Counted from the stretch's first letter, positions 43,708-54,994 are shown. The stretch: 64,000 bases of DNA from Rugalucina vietnamica (GCA_964017185.1 OZ024876.1:1362001-1426000); one strand, 5' to 3'. The notes: generated from the letters alone by a model not told the origin. Program-made: numbers and translations.

Positions 43708-44550
43708 CAAAATTTGATTTGAAATTTTGGGTACAAATGGAGTCCATATTGCAATTGCCTCATCGAATCTCATAGGGCGATCCATAAAGAAGCAATCTGT
43801 GTGCAAATTGATTTCCAGAATCTCTCAGGGGACGCATGCATAACCGTTTTTACCAATCAGATTCTAGCTCAGTGACTCATGCCCAGAAATCTAAAACTTT
43901 TGTAACATTTTTATTCATTGGTAATTGCTGACCATTATATGTCGGTTAGAACGTCATACGTTACATTAAAATGCGAAAGACATGCAATAACCGTGTTGCG
44001 TTATATGTTTGGCTCAGTATATTTGTTCACATCATGAAAACATTGAAAATTTGACGTTTAGTATGGGCATTCCATTGAACACAATAGAAAATGAAGTTAG
44101 TGAAAATTTCTAACGGCGAATGTTTTTAACGAAACCTTTGTAAACGTCTGTAGCAAATGTTAAAATGAGAGTAAACTTGAATGGTTGGGAGTAAAAATGA
44201 GTCTTCAACTCTGTTTAAATTGAGCAAAATTGACCCTTTGACTGTAAAATTATTCATTGTCTAAAATAGGGCAGGGGTAACCCTGAAAAACCAACAGTAA
44301 TTTCTAGGGTATGAATACACGTCACATGTCGCATTCTGGAAAATCACAATGCATTTGATTTTTTGCCAAGACCCTACCTCTGAAAAATAACTAATTTCAT
44401 GAGACGCATATTACAGAATGTTAAAAACAAGATCTTATGAGATGTGTCGATCATCTGGCAATCTTATTCAGTGGAGGAAAAGTTTATTTAATACTGTTCT
44501 TGTGTATAACAATAAAAATAAACCGATGTTGCGTTATAAGTTTGGCTCAG
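43708..44550. mobile_element. CTGAGCC-TIR element, copy with inverted left half
   Basis: Homologous to 60611-61504. 43708-44017 is the left half in reverse, so its TIR (TTGCGTTATATGTTTGGCTC) sits in the middle. 44045-44550 is the right half in normal orientation, ending in TTATAAGTTTGGCTCAG and TA. Non-coding. Confidence 0.75.
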
Positions 44551-45013
44551 TATAAAATCGACTCATCTGCGTTTTAGGTTTTACTGCTATGACGTATTTA
44601 TTACATTTGTTTTATATTCAAATATGTTGCTTATTTCAATGAACAACGCTTACTAAAAACTAGAGTACGTATTACCATGCATCAAATTGTCTGTACAGTC
44701 ATGAACTTATGCACATATAAAAATAATTGTCATAAAGGTCAGTAATAATAATAATAATAATAATAATGTGCAACAATGATGGATTGCGCCTTGTGCTGTA
44801 GGTTCTAATGTTGTTGTTTTTTTCTGCCATGTCTTAAAGTTCTAGTTAAAGTTATATATTTCCAACTTAGATAATCTTGATATGTACAAACGTGCAGTAT
44901 AAAAGACATTTTGTACATGTTCCTTTCAGCGCCATTCATTAGCAAGAACATACACACAATTCTAAATCAATCACTTAATTGACGCAGTTTTTTGTTTTCT
45001 GACTTGACTATAG
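44551..45013. other. Intron-like stretch before a CUB exon
   Basis: AT-rich, with an (AAT)n tract at about 44744-44767. It ends in the acceptor TTGACTATAG. Confidence 0.45.
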
Positions 45014-45170
45014 ATAGAGGATGATGACGGCTTAATTGGTGTCTACTGTGGTCAGGATACTCCGCCTCTAATCTCTACCAAAACACGGGCTTTATATCTG
45101 ATTTACCAATATGAGGGTGACAACATGGCACGCCGAAAAAGTTTCTTCAGTTTCTATTTTGCAATTGCAG
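45014..45170 (+). CDS. CUB domain exon (second half of a CUB module)
   Basis: Acceptor ACTATAG, then in phase 0 IEDDDGLIGVYCGQDTPPLI followed by TRALYLIYQYEGDNMARRKS and FFSFYFAIA, then a GTATTG donor. The YCG..TPP.IST pattern, the central strand and the closing F.F.F strand fit the second half of a CUB domain. It is 157 bp, phase 0 in and phase 1 out, the same as 15692-15839 and 55170-55347. A purely chance frame would not repeat these phases. The first-half exon was not found in the preceding kilobases. Confidence 0.75.
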
Positions 45171-46195
45171 GTATTGTGTTCAATCTAAATAATGTAGACA
45201 CTGGCCATGACTTACTTCAAAGAAACACAAGCCCAACCAAAAACCAGAGGACCAATGGTCCTGTAAACGCTCACCTGAGTCTGCTGCATATACCAATAAA
45301 CATATGTGAATATTATGGTATTTAACCCCAGTGCAGGGGCAGATGAAGCCATTGGGCCGTTTTCTTTTTTTCAGAATAATCAATATTCTGTCCATTTGCC
45401 AATTTCTTGCTGGCTTTTCCCTTCAAATGGCATTTAAACAGTTTTTCTCATTCAAAGGCATGGGCAACCCATGTTGACCTTGCCATAAACTTGGTCAAGG
45501 TCATCACAGGGTAATGATTTATATATACATTGTAGTAGTTTAGCCATGTACGATTCACGCCAAGTTTCATTGAAATCAATCCAACGGTGTTAGAGAAGAA
45601 GATATTTGAAGGGTTTTTACCATATATGGGCATGGCGGCCATCTTGGTCATGTGACCTAGATTATTAATATACACATTGGTTTCCCTATCCTATAGATGC
45701 CTCACACAAAATTTGGCTTCAATTGGCCAAGTGGTTTCAGAGGAGAAGATGTTTGAATATTATGGTAATATACATGTATATTGCCCCAGTTGTGGACATA
45801 TGAGCCCTTGGGTTCATTTTTTTTTTCAGAATCATTAATATTTAGTCCTAATACCCATTTCCTGCAAGATTTTCACCTCAAATGACTTTTTCAAAAGTTT
45901 TCCTCATTCCAATGCATTGGCGACCTATGTTGACCTTATCGTAAATTAGGTCACGGTCACCACAAGGTCATGATTTATATACACAGTGTAGTACTTCAGC
46001 CATTGGTGCTTCATGCCAAGTTTCTTTGAAATCTCTCCACCAGATTCGGAATAGAAGATTTTTGAAGGGTTTTTAGCTCGCCTGCGCGAAGTGCACAGAT
46101 CTATTGTTGTCACCTCGGTCGTCCGCGTTTACGTGGTCGTCCGCGTTTACGTGTACGTCCGCGTCCGCGTCCGCGTCACACTTTCGGTCAAAGTT

Positions 46196-46950
46196 TTTAA
46201 AAAAAGTACAAGTAGGCAAAGATCAGGAAAAGGCGCAATCAGAAAAAGACTCCCACTCCAAAAACCAAGGTGGGAAAAAACCAAATCAACAATCAGGCAC
46301 TTATACCAAGAAAACACTTCGTAAGCCGAATGAGCAGCTATTTTCCCAATAGGTGGCCACTCAGTTACCTTAACTTAACTAAAAATATGCAAACATACAT
46401 AAGGCGCCAACAGCACAAAAATATTTTAAACACCAAGACATAAAACAAAAAGAACCACCACAGAAGTATCGACTTGGAACGATCAGTAACACAAAGTTAC
46501 TGGCGGGTTTAAATCGATTTTACACGGCCGTAACCTCACCCTCAGCTTCTGCAGTGGTTCATAACATTTAGTTAGTTCTTCGGTCCTCGTGGTGAATCTC
46601 TAACTAGTAAATGAATCATCAAGAACAAACAAATAAATCATGATAAACATCCTGATGAATCAAAAACCAGGACTCACAGATTCAGTAAGCTGCCCGACGA
46701 TGGAGATCCCTGGGCGCCAAATAACTTACTAACTCCGGAGCTAAAGAAAAACATCAGTTGGTAGTTAGTTCTTCGGTCCTCGTGGTGAATCTCTAACTAG
46801 TAAATGAATCATCAAGAACAAACAAATAAATCATGATAAACATCCTGATGAATCAAAAACCAGGACTCACAGATTCAGTAAGCTGCCCGACGATGGAGAT
46901 CCCTGGGCGCCAAATAACTTACTAACTCCGGAGCTAAAGAAAAACATCAG
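46196..46950 (-). mobile_element. Retroelement family P, copy P10, with an internal exact duplication
   Basis: A reverse copy with terminal AAGTACAAGTAGGC and the 3' hairpin. 46571-46757 is repeated at 46764-46950 (187 bp each, apparently identical), so the innermost part of the copy is doubled. Confidence 0.87.
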
Positions 46951-47099
46951 AAATCATTCATATTTGGAACATTGCTGCATATGAGGGTCCTCTGTGATTT
47001 AGTGTGAAGGGACCCGTGAGGTCATGCCTGGGGGCGGGGCTAGAGGTCAATATCTAGAACACCTTTGTACAATGCTCAGATGCTGTGTTAGTTTCTCAT

Positions 47100-47830
47100 C
47101 AACTGTAAAGCCTAGAACTGTCAAACCTTACATAAGGCTTCTCCTCGATGTCCCGACTTGGCATCCACATTGACCTACTGACCTTGACCTATATTTCATG
47201 CTCCAGTGACTTTGTCATTTTTAAAGCCAACCCTTAATATCTCATCAACTATAAAGCCTACAACCATCAAACCTTGCATATGGCTTCTCCTTGATGTCTC
47301 GACTCGGCACGCACATTGACCTACTAACCTTGACCTAAATTTCATGCTCCATTGACTTTGTCATTTTTGAAGCCAACTCTTAATATCTCATCAACTATAA
47401 AGCCTACAACCATCAAACCTTGCATATGGCTTCTCCTTGATGTCCCGACTCGGCACCCACATTCGCCTAGTGACCTTGACCTATATTTCGTGCTCTAGTG
47501 ATTTTGTCATTTTTGAAGCCAACCCTTAAAATCTCATCAACTATAAAGCCTACAACCATCAAACATTGCATATGGCTTCTCCTTTATGTCCCGACTCGGC
47601 ACCCACATTGACCTACTGACCCTGACCTATATTTCATGCTCCAGTGACTTTGTCATTTTTTAAGCCAAACCTTAAAATCTCATCAACTATAAAGCCTACA
47701 ACCATCAAACCTTGCATATGGCTTCTCCTCGATGTCCCGACTCTGCACCCACTTTGATCTAGTGACCTTGACCTATATTTCGTGCTCTAGTGACTTTTTA
47801 TTAAAGTTTTTAGAAGTCTATATCTCTTGA
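47100..47830. repeat. ~148-bp tandem array with TGACCTTGACCT motifs
   Basis: About five copies of a unit (ATCTCATCAACTATAAAGCC, TGCATATGGCTTCTCC, CTGACCTTGACCTATATTTC). Each unit carries GACCTTGACCT or a close variant, the complement of AGGTCAAGGTCA. Further AGGTCAAGGTCATGG words follow outside the array at about 47929 and 48040. Confidence 0.88.
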
Positions 47831-48835
47831 ACATGTTGATGGATCAAGCTGATACTTTGCATGGTGGTAGATATTGGTCTGAAGTTTTATGCAGTACTAT
47901 TATGACCTACCCTGAGTGAACTTGAGGTCAAGGTCATGGCCTTAGAATTTTTTGTTAAAGTTTTCGGTTAAACTTTGCATGTTTGTGGATATTGGTCTGA
48001 CATTTTATGCTGTACCATCACAACCCACCTGAGTGACCTTGAGGTCAAGGTCATGGGTCATAGATTTTGATAAATTTAGTGGCAAAGCACAAGTCAGGCG
48101 AGCTACGCTATCCTGCGACAGCTCTTATTACCATATATGGGCATGGCAGCAATCTTGGTCATGTGAACTAGATAATTTATATGTACATTAATTCCCCCAT
48201 TCCATAGGTGCTTCACATACAATTTGGCTTTGATTCGCCAAGCGGTTTCAGAGGAGAAGACGTTTGAATATTATGGTAATATACATGTATATTGCCCCGG
48301 GGTGGGGGCAGATGAGCCCCTTGGGTCCATTTTTTTTTTTCAAATCATTAATATTCAGTCCTACTGCCCATTTCCTGCAAGACTTTTACTTTAAATGACA
48401 TTTTAAAAGTTATCCCTATTCAAATGCATTGACAACCTATGTTGACCTTGCCGTAAAAAGGTCAACGTCATCACAGGGTCATGATTTATATACACATTGT
48501 AGTACATGAGCCATCAACGCTTCATGCAAAGTTTCTTTGAAAACGATCCACCGCTTCTGGAGAAGAATATTTTTGAAGGGTTTTTCCAAAATATGGGCAT
48601 GGCAGCCATCTTGGTCATGTGACCTGGATTTATTATACACACATTGATTCCCCCTTCCTATAGATGCTTCATATAAAATTTGGCTTTGATTGGCTAAGCG
48701 GTTTCAGAGAAGAAGATCTTTGAAATTGTGGACGGACGGATGGACGACGTACGGACGGACGGACGCCGGATCATGGCCATCCTATAAGCTCACCTTGTGA
48801 GCCTAACGGCTCAGGTGAGCTAAAAATGCCGGCTT

Positions 48836-49070
48836 TGCGAAAACTTGCCCATGCAATATACGGATATATTTTTTCAGCTGTAAAAAGTGACAAATGTTAT
48901 TTTTATATTTTATTTCAAAACATTGATTGTGGGTACACGTTAGAACCGCCCAACAGTCTATGTTTTGGATCAAAAATGAGGAAAATAGGTATACCCCTGC
49001 ATACCACAGTTTTGCTGTATAAAAGTTGGGTTCAATGGGATGTACATTACACGGACATGTTTTCGTGATG
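48836..49070 (+). mobile_element. Foldback MITE family 1, copy 6
   Basis: Terminus GCGAAAACTTGCCCATGC to CATGTTTTCGTGATG. Half of the central palindrome is deleted (GAACCGCCCAACAGTC), the outer hairpin is kept. Confidence 0.83.
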
Positions 49071-49109
49071 AGATGTAAAACAGCAGATTATACATTGAAA
49101 TGAGTTATA

Positions 49110-51151
49110 CTGCGTTTACACTATGTTCCCGGCGGTCACGGCGGCCACGTTTCAGACAACCGTGATCAAAACGGGATAACCGTGAGACAACGCATGGGGA
49201 ACGGGATAGGCAAACGTAGGTGGCCGTGATAACCGTGGACACCGTGGCAATTTTTTGACAGTTTAATACTGCGTTTACACTATGCTCGCGGCGGCTCCGG
49301 CAGCCCCGTTTGCTCGAAACATAGCGTGTGGTGGAACTTTGGTCAAATATTTCTCTGTTTTCAAGATCTATTACGTCTACGTTTCATTACGATATTTATA
49401 ACAAGCTGTGATTGTGATAAGCCGTTGTGTCACGGAGACGCTAAGGTACGTTACGGTTGTCTACGATCTATCACGATTATTAGCACGTTTTTTTCGGCCA
49501 GTTACGTTCTGTTGCGGTCAGTTACGTTTTAACCAAGGTGTAACACAGTTTTTCGTGCTACGGACGAAACGTAGACACCATGCAATTTAAAGCGTTTTAT
49601 GTGCCTTTTATATAACAATAAGCCATCGCGCTCATCTTCAACCGACTGCAGAGTTGATTAAGAAAGTTCGGGATTTTATTTCTCCTTCAATGGCATAGTG
49701 CAGCGCATGGTCTCTATTGTTCACTATAGTGACTGCTCCAATATGAAGGAACTTGTCCCATCATATGTAATGTTATATCTTTAAACCCCACGCGTCATGA
49801 TAACCGTAACATAACGTGACATACGCAGTAGAACGGGATCAACACCGTCAAAGGCCGTAATGCACCGTTACTTAACGCAACAAAACGTGTTGAGTATTCC
49901 GTAGGAAACAAGACGAGACGTGAGACGACCGTGAACAAACGCAGCTGAACATGGGCGATCCGTAGCTTGCCGGGCTATTCACTAGCTTCCCGTTGCACTA
50001 CGGACCGCCTCCAAGTTTCGCTACTTACTGTTACATTCTGTCACGGTGTGTTACGGTGTGTTACGTTCAGTCCGTTTTATCATGTCACATTATGTTTCTC
50101 ATTTCCGTCGTGACTGCCGTGGCAGATTTTTAAACTCTCAAAACATTTGCCACGGTGCCTACGGTTATCCCGACGTGCTACGTTTGCCTATCCTGTTCCT
50201 CTGCGTTGCCTCACGTTTATCCCGTTTTGATCACGGTTGTCTGAAATAGGCTGCCGCGACCGCCGGGAACATAGTGTAAACGCAGTATAAAAATCTGCCA
50301 CGGCAGTCACGGCGGAAATGAGAAACGTAATGGGCCGTGATAAAACGGGTTGAACGTAACACACCGTGACGTAACGTAACAGTTCGAGCGAAACTTGGAG
50401 GCGGTCCGTAGTGCAACGGGAAGCTAGTGAATAGCCCGGCAAACTACGGATCTTCCACTGCTGCGTTTGATCACGGTCGTCTCACGTCTCGTCCCGTTTC
50501 CTACGGAATACTCAACACGTTTTGTTGCGTAAAGTTACGGTGCGTTACGGTCTTTGACGGTGTTCACCCTGTTCTACTACGTATGTCACGTTATGTTACG
50601 GTTAATTACGGCGCGTGAAGTTTATAGATATAAAATGGCATACGATGGGGACAAATTCTTTCATATTGGAGCAGTCACTATAGTGAACAATAGAGACCAT
50701 ACGCTGCACTATGCAAATGAAGAGGAAATACAATCCCGAACTTTCTTCATCAACTCTGCCGTCGGTTGTTGAGGAGCGCGGTTGTTATAATTTCAAAGGA
50801 CGTTTTCGTATACAAAAGGAAAAAAAAGTGCTTGATATTGTATGGTGTCTACGTTTTGTCCGTAGCTGACCTTGACAGAACGAAAAAACGTGTTACGCCT
50901 TGGTCAGCACGCCACTGACCGCATAAGAAAGTAACAAGCCGTAATAGAACGTGCTAATGATCGTGATAGATCGTGGATAACCGTAACGTACATGAGCGCC
51001 TCCGTGACACACCGGCTTATCACTACCACGGCTTGTTACGGATATCGTAATACAATGTAAGAAAACTAAATGTATTACCAAAAATCCACGGCACGCTACG
51101 TTTCTAGCAAACGGGGCTGCCGGGGCCGCCGGGAACATAGTGTAAACGCAG
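49110..51151. mobile_element. Giant foldback with 863-bp arms, CTGCGTTTACAC termini
   Basis: 49269-50131 and 50289-51151 are inverted copies of each other (863 bp each, moderately diverged). They are separated by a ~155-bp piece that is itself the inverse of 49110-49268. The four junctions carry CTGCGTTTACACTATG, and TA flanks the whole (49108-49109, 51152-51153). The sequence is rich in CGT/ACG-type words (GTAACGGT, ACCGTGA). No transposase. The small frames are products of the repeats. Confidence 0.85.
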
Positions 51152-51427
51152 TATTAGTGAATACCTGTGACAATGTGAAGACTATCTTTATCTACGACTG
51201 TTAAGTATCCTTTTTGCAAATCTTAGGAGGTAGTAAGAAAAGATGGGCCAGGAATCGATGCAGTTCTTATTGTTTTTAAAATCTGTAGTATCATAAATTG
51301 CTTCTATGTGAAAATGTCAGATGAACATCAAACATAAACTGCGGGCGGCATCGATCATCTTTAATTAAGAAAATATATGCCAAATTTTATCCAATCAGTT
51401 CGTTCTATGAATGCACATTTTAGATAG

Positions 51428-51549
51428 CATTACGAAAACATGCCTAGACATCATACAGAGACTTTTTAACTTTCATAAAATGAAAATTTTCAGTAGAATT
51501 GTTTTTTTCATATTTTTTCATTATTTTTTCTTTTTTTTTTCTTTTATTT

Positions 51550-51586
<37 letters not shown>

Positions 51587-51627
51587 TTTTTTTTTGCTCA
51601 AAACATAGATTGTGGGCACACGTTAGA
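51428..51627 (+). mobile_element. Foldback MITE family 1, left half (copy 7a)
   Basis: CATTACGAAAACATGCC, a T-rich expansion to about 51596, then CTCAAAACATAGATTGTGGG up to the middle of the palindrome. The matching right half is 53341-53454, with a large inverted repeat in between. Confidence 0.82.
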
Positions 51628-51639
51628 ACCAGTACCACG

Positions 51640-52180
51640 GGGACCCAACTGTTAATCGTGATTATTGATGCGACGTGGAATGTTGATGCATGATATTATG
51701 AAGTGCCGTATGCGTCGGCGATGTCGTTACGAATGCGACGTTCCACATCCTCTGCCCTTGGACGGTAAGTACAACATGTTTTGCTCTCGTGAAAATAAAC
51801 AAAGCCGCGTTTACAAAATCGGCGTCCACTTTGATGTGCAAAATTCTTCTATGTTCCCACTTGAAGTCAATTGGAATACTTATGGCACTTGTGTTTTTCA
51901 GCTAATGGTTTATAAAGTTGACGGGTAGATATAAGGGTGCCACGGAAACTCATTATATTCTTAAAATCCTTTTGTTTTTCTTTGTCTTGACTGTAAACTA
52001 AGAGGTATAAGACAGTCTTGTGGATGTCTTTGTTAAAGTATGTATTCAAACGGCTTTGTAAATGCACATTTATCTACTGATCCTAAAAAACAGTAAGATA
52101 AGCATCTTTTGTATGCATCGAAGACGTTGGTAAAATTTAATATGCGACAAAGAAATGCATCGTGGAAGAATGAGACGGAT
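51640..52180 (+). repeat. Large inverted repeat, left arm
   Basis: About 545 bp, inverted at 52790-53340. Shared landmarks: CAACTGTTAATCGTGAT, GTATGCGTCGGCGAT, AACGGCTTTGTAAATGCAC, TTTTGTATGCATCGAAGAC. A frame at 51665-51928 (YECDVPHPLPLDGKYNMFC) is not matched by an equivalent frame in the other arm. Confidence 0.85.
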
Positions 52181-52500
52181 GAATCAGTAAAATAAAATAG
52201 CAAATGTTTCGATATGGAGACAGTGATACATTTTCTTGAATTAATATTTTCTAGCTACATGTAAAAGGGGTCAACCATGGGTTTAAGGCGTGTAGGGTCG
52301 ACTCGAACATATAATGCCCGATCGCTAGCTTATCCGCTTCTTCGTCTGTTATTTTATCTTTCTTTTTTTCAAACAATGACATCAATAAGTAAACAAGACT
52401 ATGGCCGTACCAGGGGTTTAGGGGGCGGCAAAAAAGAAGGGTCTTTTATTTTCTGGGAGCGGGGAGCACTAAAATATTTCAAGGGAACTGGGGAGCAAGC

Positions 52501-52547
<47 letters not shown>

Positions 52548-52789
52548 GGGGGGGGGGTTATGGAGTAGGGAGTTGGGTAAAACATTTTCTGGAGCTGAAG
52601 CCATTTTTATTCAGGGAGTAGGGAGTTTACTAGGGGATCCAGCTTGCGTGAAAGCCATCGCTTCCTGTAAACCTTCATTGCTTGTACATGTAGTCCAGGG
52701 AATAAATACGCCATGCAATATTGCGCTTGATAAAGACACTCGTTGTCCTTCTACATTGACGTAAATAACTTTTGAATGAGCACAGCGCA
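52181..52789. other. Spacer between inverted arms, with poly(T)-poly(G) tract
   Basis: Contains a ~40-T run followed by ~11 G at about 52506-52557, and AGGGAGTTGGG / AGGGAGTAGGG repeats. No gene. Confidence 0.6.
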
Positions 52790-53340
52790 ATGCTTATTCT
52801 TCCATGACTCATTCTAGTAGTACGTACCTTTGTCTTCGATGCATACAAAAGATGCTTAACTTACTGTTTTTCACGCTCCACGCTCAGTAGATAAATGTGC
52901 ATTTACAAAGCCGTTTGGATACATAGTTCAATAAATACACAAACAGGACTGTGTTATACTTCTTTGTTTACGACCAAGACAAAAAAAAAAAAAAAAAAAA
53001 AAACAAAATGACTTAAAGATTTAATGACTTTCCGTGGCACCGTTGTATCTACCCGTGAACTTTATAAACCATAAGCTGAAAAACACAAGGTCCGTAAGTA
53101 TTCCAATTGACTTCAAGTGGGAACATCGAAGAATTTTGCAGATCAAAGTGGACGCCGATTTTGTAAACTCGGCTTTGTTTATTTTCACGAGAGCAAAAAC
53201 ATGTGGTACTTGCCGTCCAATGCCAAAGGATGTGGAACGTCGCATTCGTAACGATATCGCCGACGCATACGAAAGTTCATAATAATATGCATTAACATTC
53301 CACTTCGCATCAAAAATCACGATTAACAGTTGAGTCCCAT
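52790..53340 (-). repeat. Large inverted repeat, right arm
   Basis: Reverse complement of 51640-52180 with scattered differences and an A-run at 52981-53003. Confidence 0.85.
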
Positions 53341-53454
53341 CTATGTTTTGGAACAAAAATAAGACCAAAAAATAGGTATATCCCTGCATGCCCCAGTTTT
53401 ACTATATAAAAGTGGGGTTTAAGGGGATATATATTGCACGGACATGTTTTCCTT
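53341..53454 (+). mobile_element. Foldback MITE family 1, right half (copy 7b)
   Basis: CTATGTTTTGGAACAAAAAT to CACGGACATGTTTTCC. It ends 32 bp before the CUB exon. Confidence 0.82.
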
Positions 53455-53486
53455 AAGAAATTACATTACCTGTACTTATTGTGTAG

Positions 53487-53698
53487 ATGATGATCTACAA
53501 TGTGGTGGAATCATAACTCAGCCAAGCGGAACGATACAGTCCCCGGACCGGGATGGTGACGGCGTATACGACAATAACCTCCGTTGTCACTGGTTGATTG
53601 CAATTGTACCACCGAGAATGTTCGCTGTAAAAGTTACGTTTCTGTATCTCAACATTACAAGAACACCTTATGTTGAATGTGCGAATGACTCCTTATTG
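53487..53698 (+). CDS. CUB domain exon, first half
   Basis: Acceptor TTATTGTGTAG and donor GGTAAG. Entered in phase 1, it reads LQCGGIITQPSGTIQSPDRD, VYDNNLRCHWLIAIVPPR, FAVKVTFLYLNITRT and YVECANDSLL. It carries the CUB marks: the first Cys with GG, G.I.SP, a C.W.I strand, an F..L.I strand and a Cys followed by D.L. It is 212 bp and ends exactly on a codon, so it joins in phase 0 to 55170. Function as for other CUB modules: an extracellular binding domain. The exon is hemmed in by MITE copies 32 bp upstream and 5 bp downstream. Confidence 0.88.
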
Positions 53699-53703
53699 GT
53701 AAG

Positions 53704-53979
53704 CATTACAAAACCATGCCCATATGATATACAGATTTTTCCTAATTTGTAAAAAATGAAAATTTTCAGGAGAAAAAAAAAAATGATATTTTTCTTGTTT
53801 TTGCTCAAAACATTGATTGTGGGTACAAGTTAGAACCACCTCGGCGAGGCGGTTCGAACGAGTACCCACAATCTATGTTTTGGAGCGAAAATAAGAAAAA
53901 TAGGTATACCCCGCAAACCCCATTTTATATATATTAGTGGGGTTCAAGGGGGTATAAATTTCACGGACATGTTTTCTTG
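53704..53979 (+). mobile_element. Foldback MITE family 1, copy 8, at a splice donor
   Basis: Starts CATTACAAAACCATGCCC right after the GGTAAG donor of the CUB exon. It contains the full palindrome (GAACCACCTCGGCGAGGCGG) and ends TTCACGGACATGTTTTC. Confidence 0.87.
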
Positions 53980-54199
53980 GAAAGACCCAGTTTTACGCCG
54001 CGACATTTGACTGTGAACTTCATACCAAACTTGTAACGACTTTGGTCCGAAGGGATATTCAGTGCCGTGCGTTTTCAAATCCTTTCGATGAGTCTTCATT
54101 AAAGAAAAGACCAGCATTCAGAAGTCAGAAAATCAGCTAGTGACTATTTAAATTCTTCTACATGTTGTTTTTATGCTGAAATTCTTTATATATATATAT

Positions 54200-54440
54200 G
54201 CCCCGTGTCATGAGAAAACCAACAATGTGGTTTTTGAACAGGTCTGACACTAATGATCTGTACAGTCACAGAAGATGGCTAGAGACTGGAAATTTTGGAT
54301 TTTAAAAGAAAAGGAATGGTTCTAACCGTGTATGTAGATAAAAAATATAAAGGCGCTGTTCAGCTTCAAGGTTACTGCGAAGCTGATCTGCGCCTTTGTT
54401 TTCGCATATGCAAAATGTTATTTTTCTCATGACACGGCCC
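54200..54440. mobile_element. MITE family 2, second full copy
   Basis: TIRs GCCCCGTGTCATGAGAAAA and its partner TTTTTCTCATGACACGGCCC. The central hairpin is AAGGCGCTGTTCAGCTTC / GAAGCTGATCTGCGCCTT. It aligns with 13912-14145 along its length. Confidence 0.83.
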
Positions 54441-54477
54441 ATTTATGTCAGTCTTTGTACAGAATACAGAACAGAAT

Positions 54478-54723
54478 CATCAGGACAACATGTCCGTGAA
54501 ATGAATACCCCCTCAAACCCCACTTTTATATTGCAAAACTGGGGTTTGCTGCGCGGGGTATACCTATTGTTTCTCCAAAACTTAGATTGTGGGTACTCGT
54601 TAGAACCGCATCGGTGCTTTGAGCAAAAATAAGAAAATATAAAAAAAAATTCTACTGAAATTTTTCATTTTTTTAACAACTTTAAAAGCACTGTATATAT
54701 TGCATGGGCGTCTTTTCGTAATG
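54478..54723 (-). mobile_element. Foldback MITE family 1, copy 9
   Basis: CATCAGGACAACATGTCCGTG to GTCTTTTCGTAATG. The palindrome is reduced to one arm (GTTAGAACCGCATCGG). Confidence 0.83.
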
Positions 54724-54791
54724 TCTTGGGGAATCGTGTGAATAAGTGCTGAGAGATAATCATAGACATATTATCTTTTATCATTTATAAT

Positions 54792-54994
54792 GGAGCGCGG
54801 TGGCATAGTGGTAGAGCGTCGGACTCCGAATCGAGAGGTCATGGATTCGATACCCACAGGCGTCACCGTGTTTTGTCCTGAGCAAGACACATTAACTCCC
54901 TACAGTACTGGTGAAACCCAGGAGGTGTTAGCTCCGTCCCGATATGACTGAAAAATTGTTGACTGGGACGTTAAACCTCAACACAAACAAACAG
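54792..54994 (+). repeat. tRNA-derived SINE, family B
   Basis: The head GTGGCATAGTGGTAGAGCG and GGATTCGATACCC are good A and B boxes. The anticodon loop CTCCGAA suggests a tRNA Arg (CCG) ancestor. The body includes CCTGAGCAAGACACATTAA and the tail GACTGGGACGTTAAACCTCA plus ACAAACAAAC. It looks complete. It sits inside the intron between the two CUB exons. Confidence 0.85.

Larger units (their letters stand above)
46075..48127. mobile_element. AGCTCGCC-TIR element inserted in the GCTCACC element
   Basis: Ends AGCTCGCCTG and CAGGCGAGCTACGC..AGCTCTTA. It interrupts the host word GAAGGGTTTTTACCATATATG. It holds a family-P insertion and a tandem array. The left part has a CGTCCGCGTTTACGT simple repeat. 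Confidence 0.7.
45269..48820. mobile_element. GCTCACC-TIR element with ~475-bp internal tandem repeats
   Basis: The ends are GCTCACCTGAG and CTCAGGTGAGC. Inside are three copies of a ~475-bp unit (landmarks TATGGGCATGGC.GCCATCTTGG and AAATTTGGCTT.GATTGGC). The second copy is split at 46075-48127 by another element. The right end carries a GGACGGACGG simple repeat. No protein is seen. Elements with these ends are, to my knowledge, common in molluscs. Confidence 0.75.

Noticed and set aside
47100..47830. CRISPR-like array
   Set aside because: Direct repeats are contiguous ~148-bp units without spacers. This is a eukaryotic satellite-type array.
49326..49590. Short Cys-rich frames in the 49-51 kb region
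   Set aside because: They lie wholly in the giant foldback, and the mirror arm does not keep the frames.
51411..51693. Phe-rich and Lys-rich frames on both strands
   Set aside because: Translation of a poly(T) expansion inside a half-MITE.
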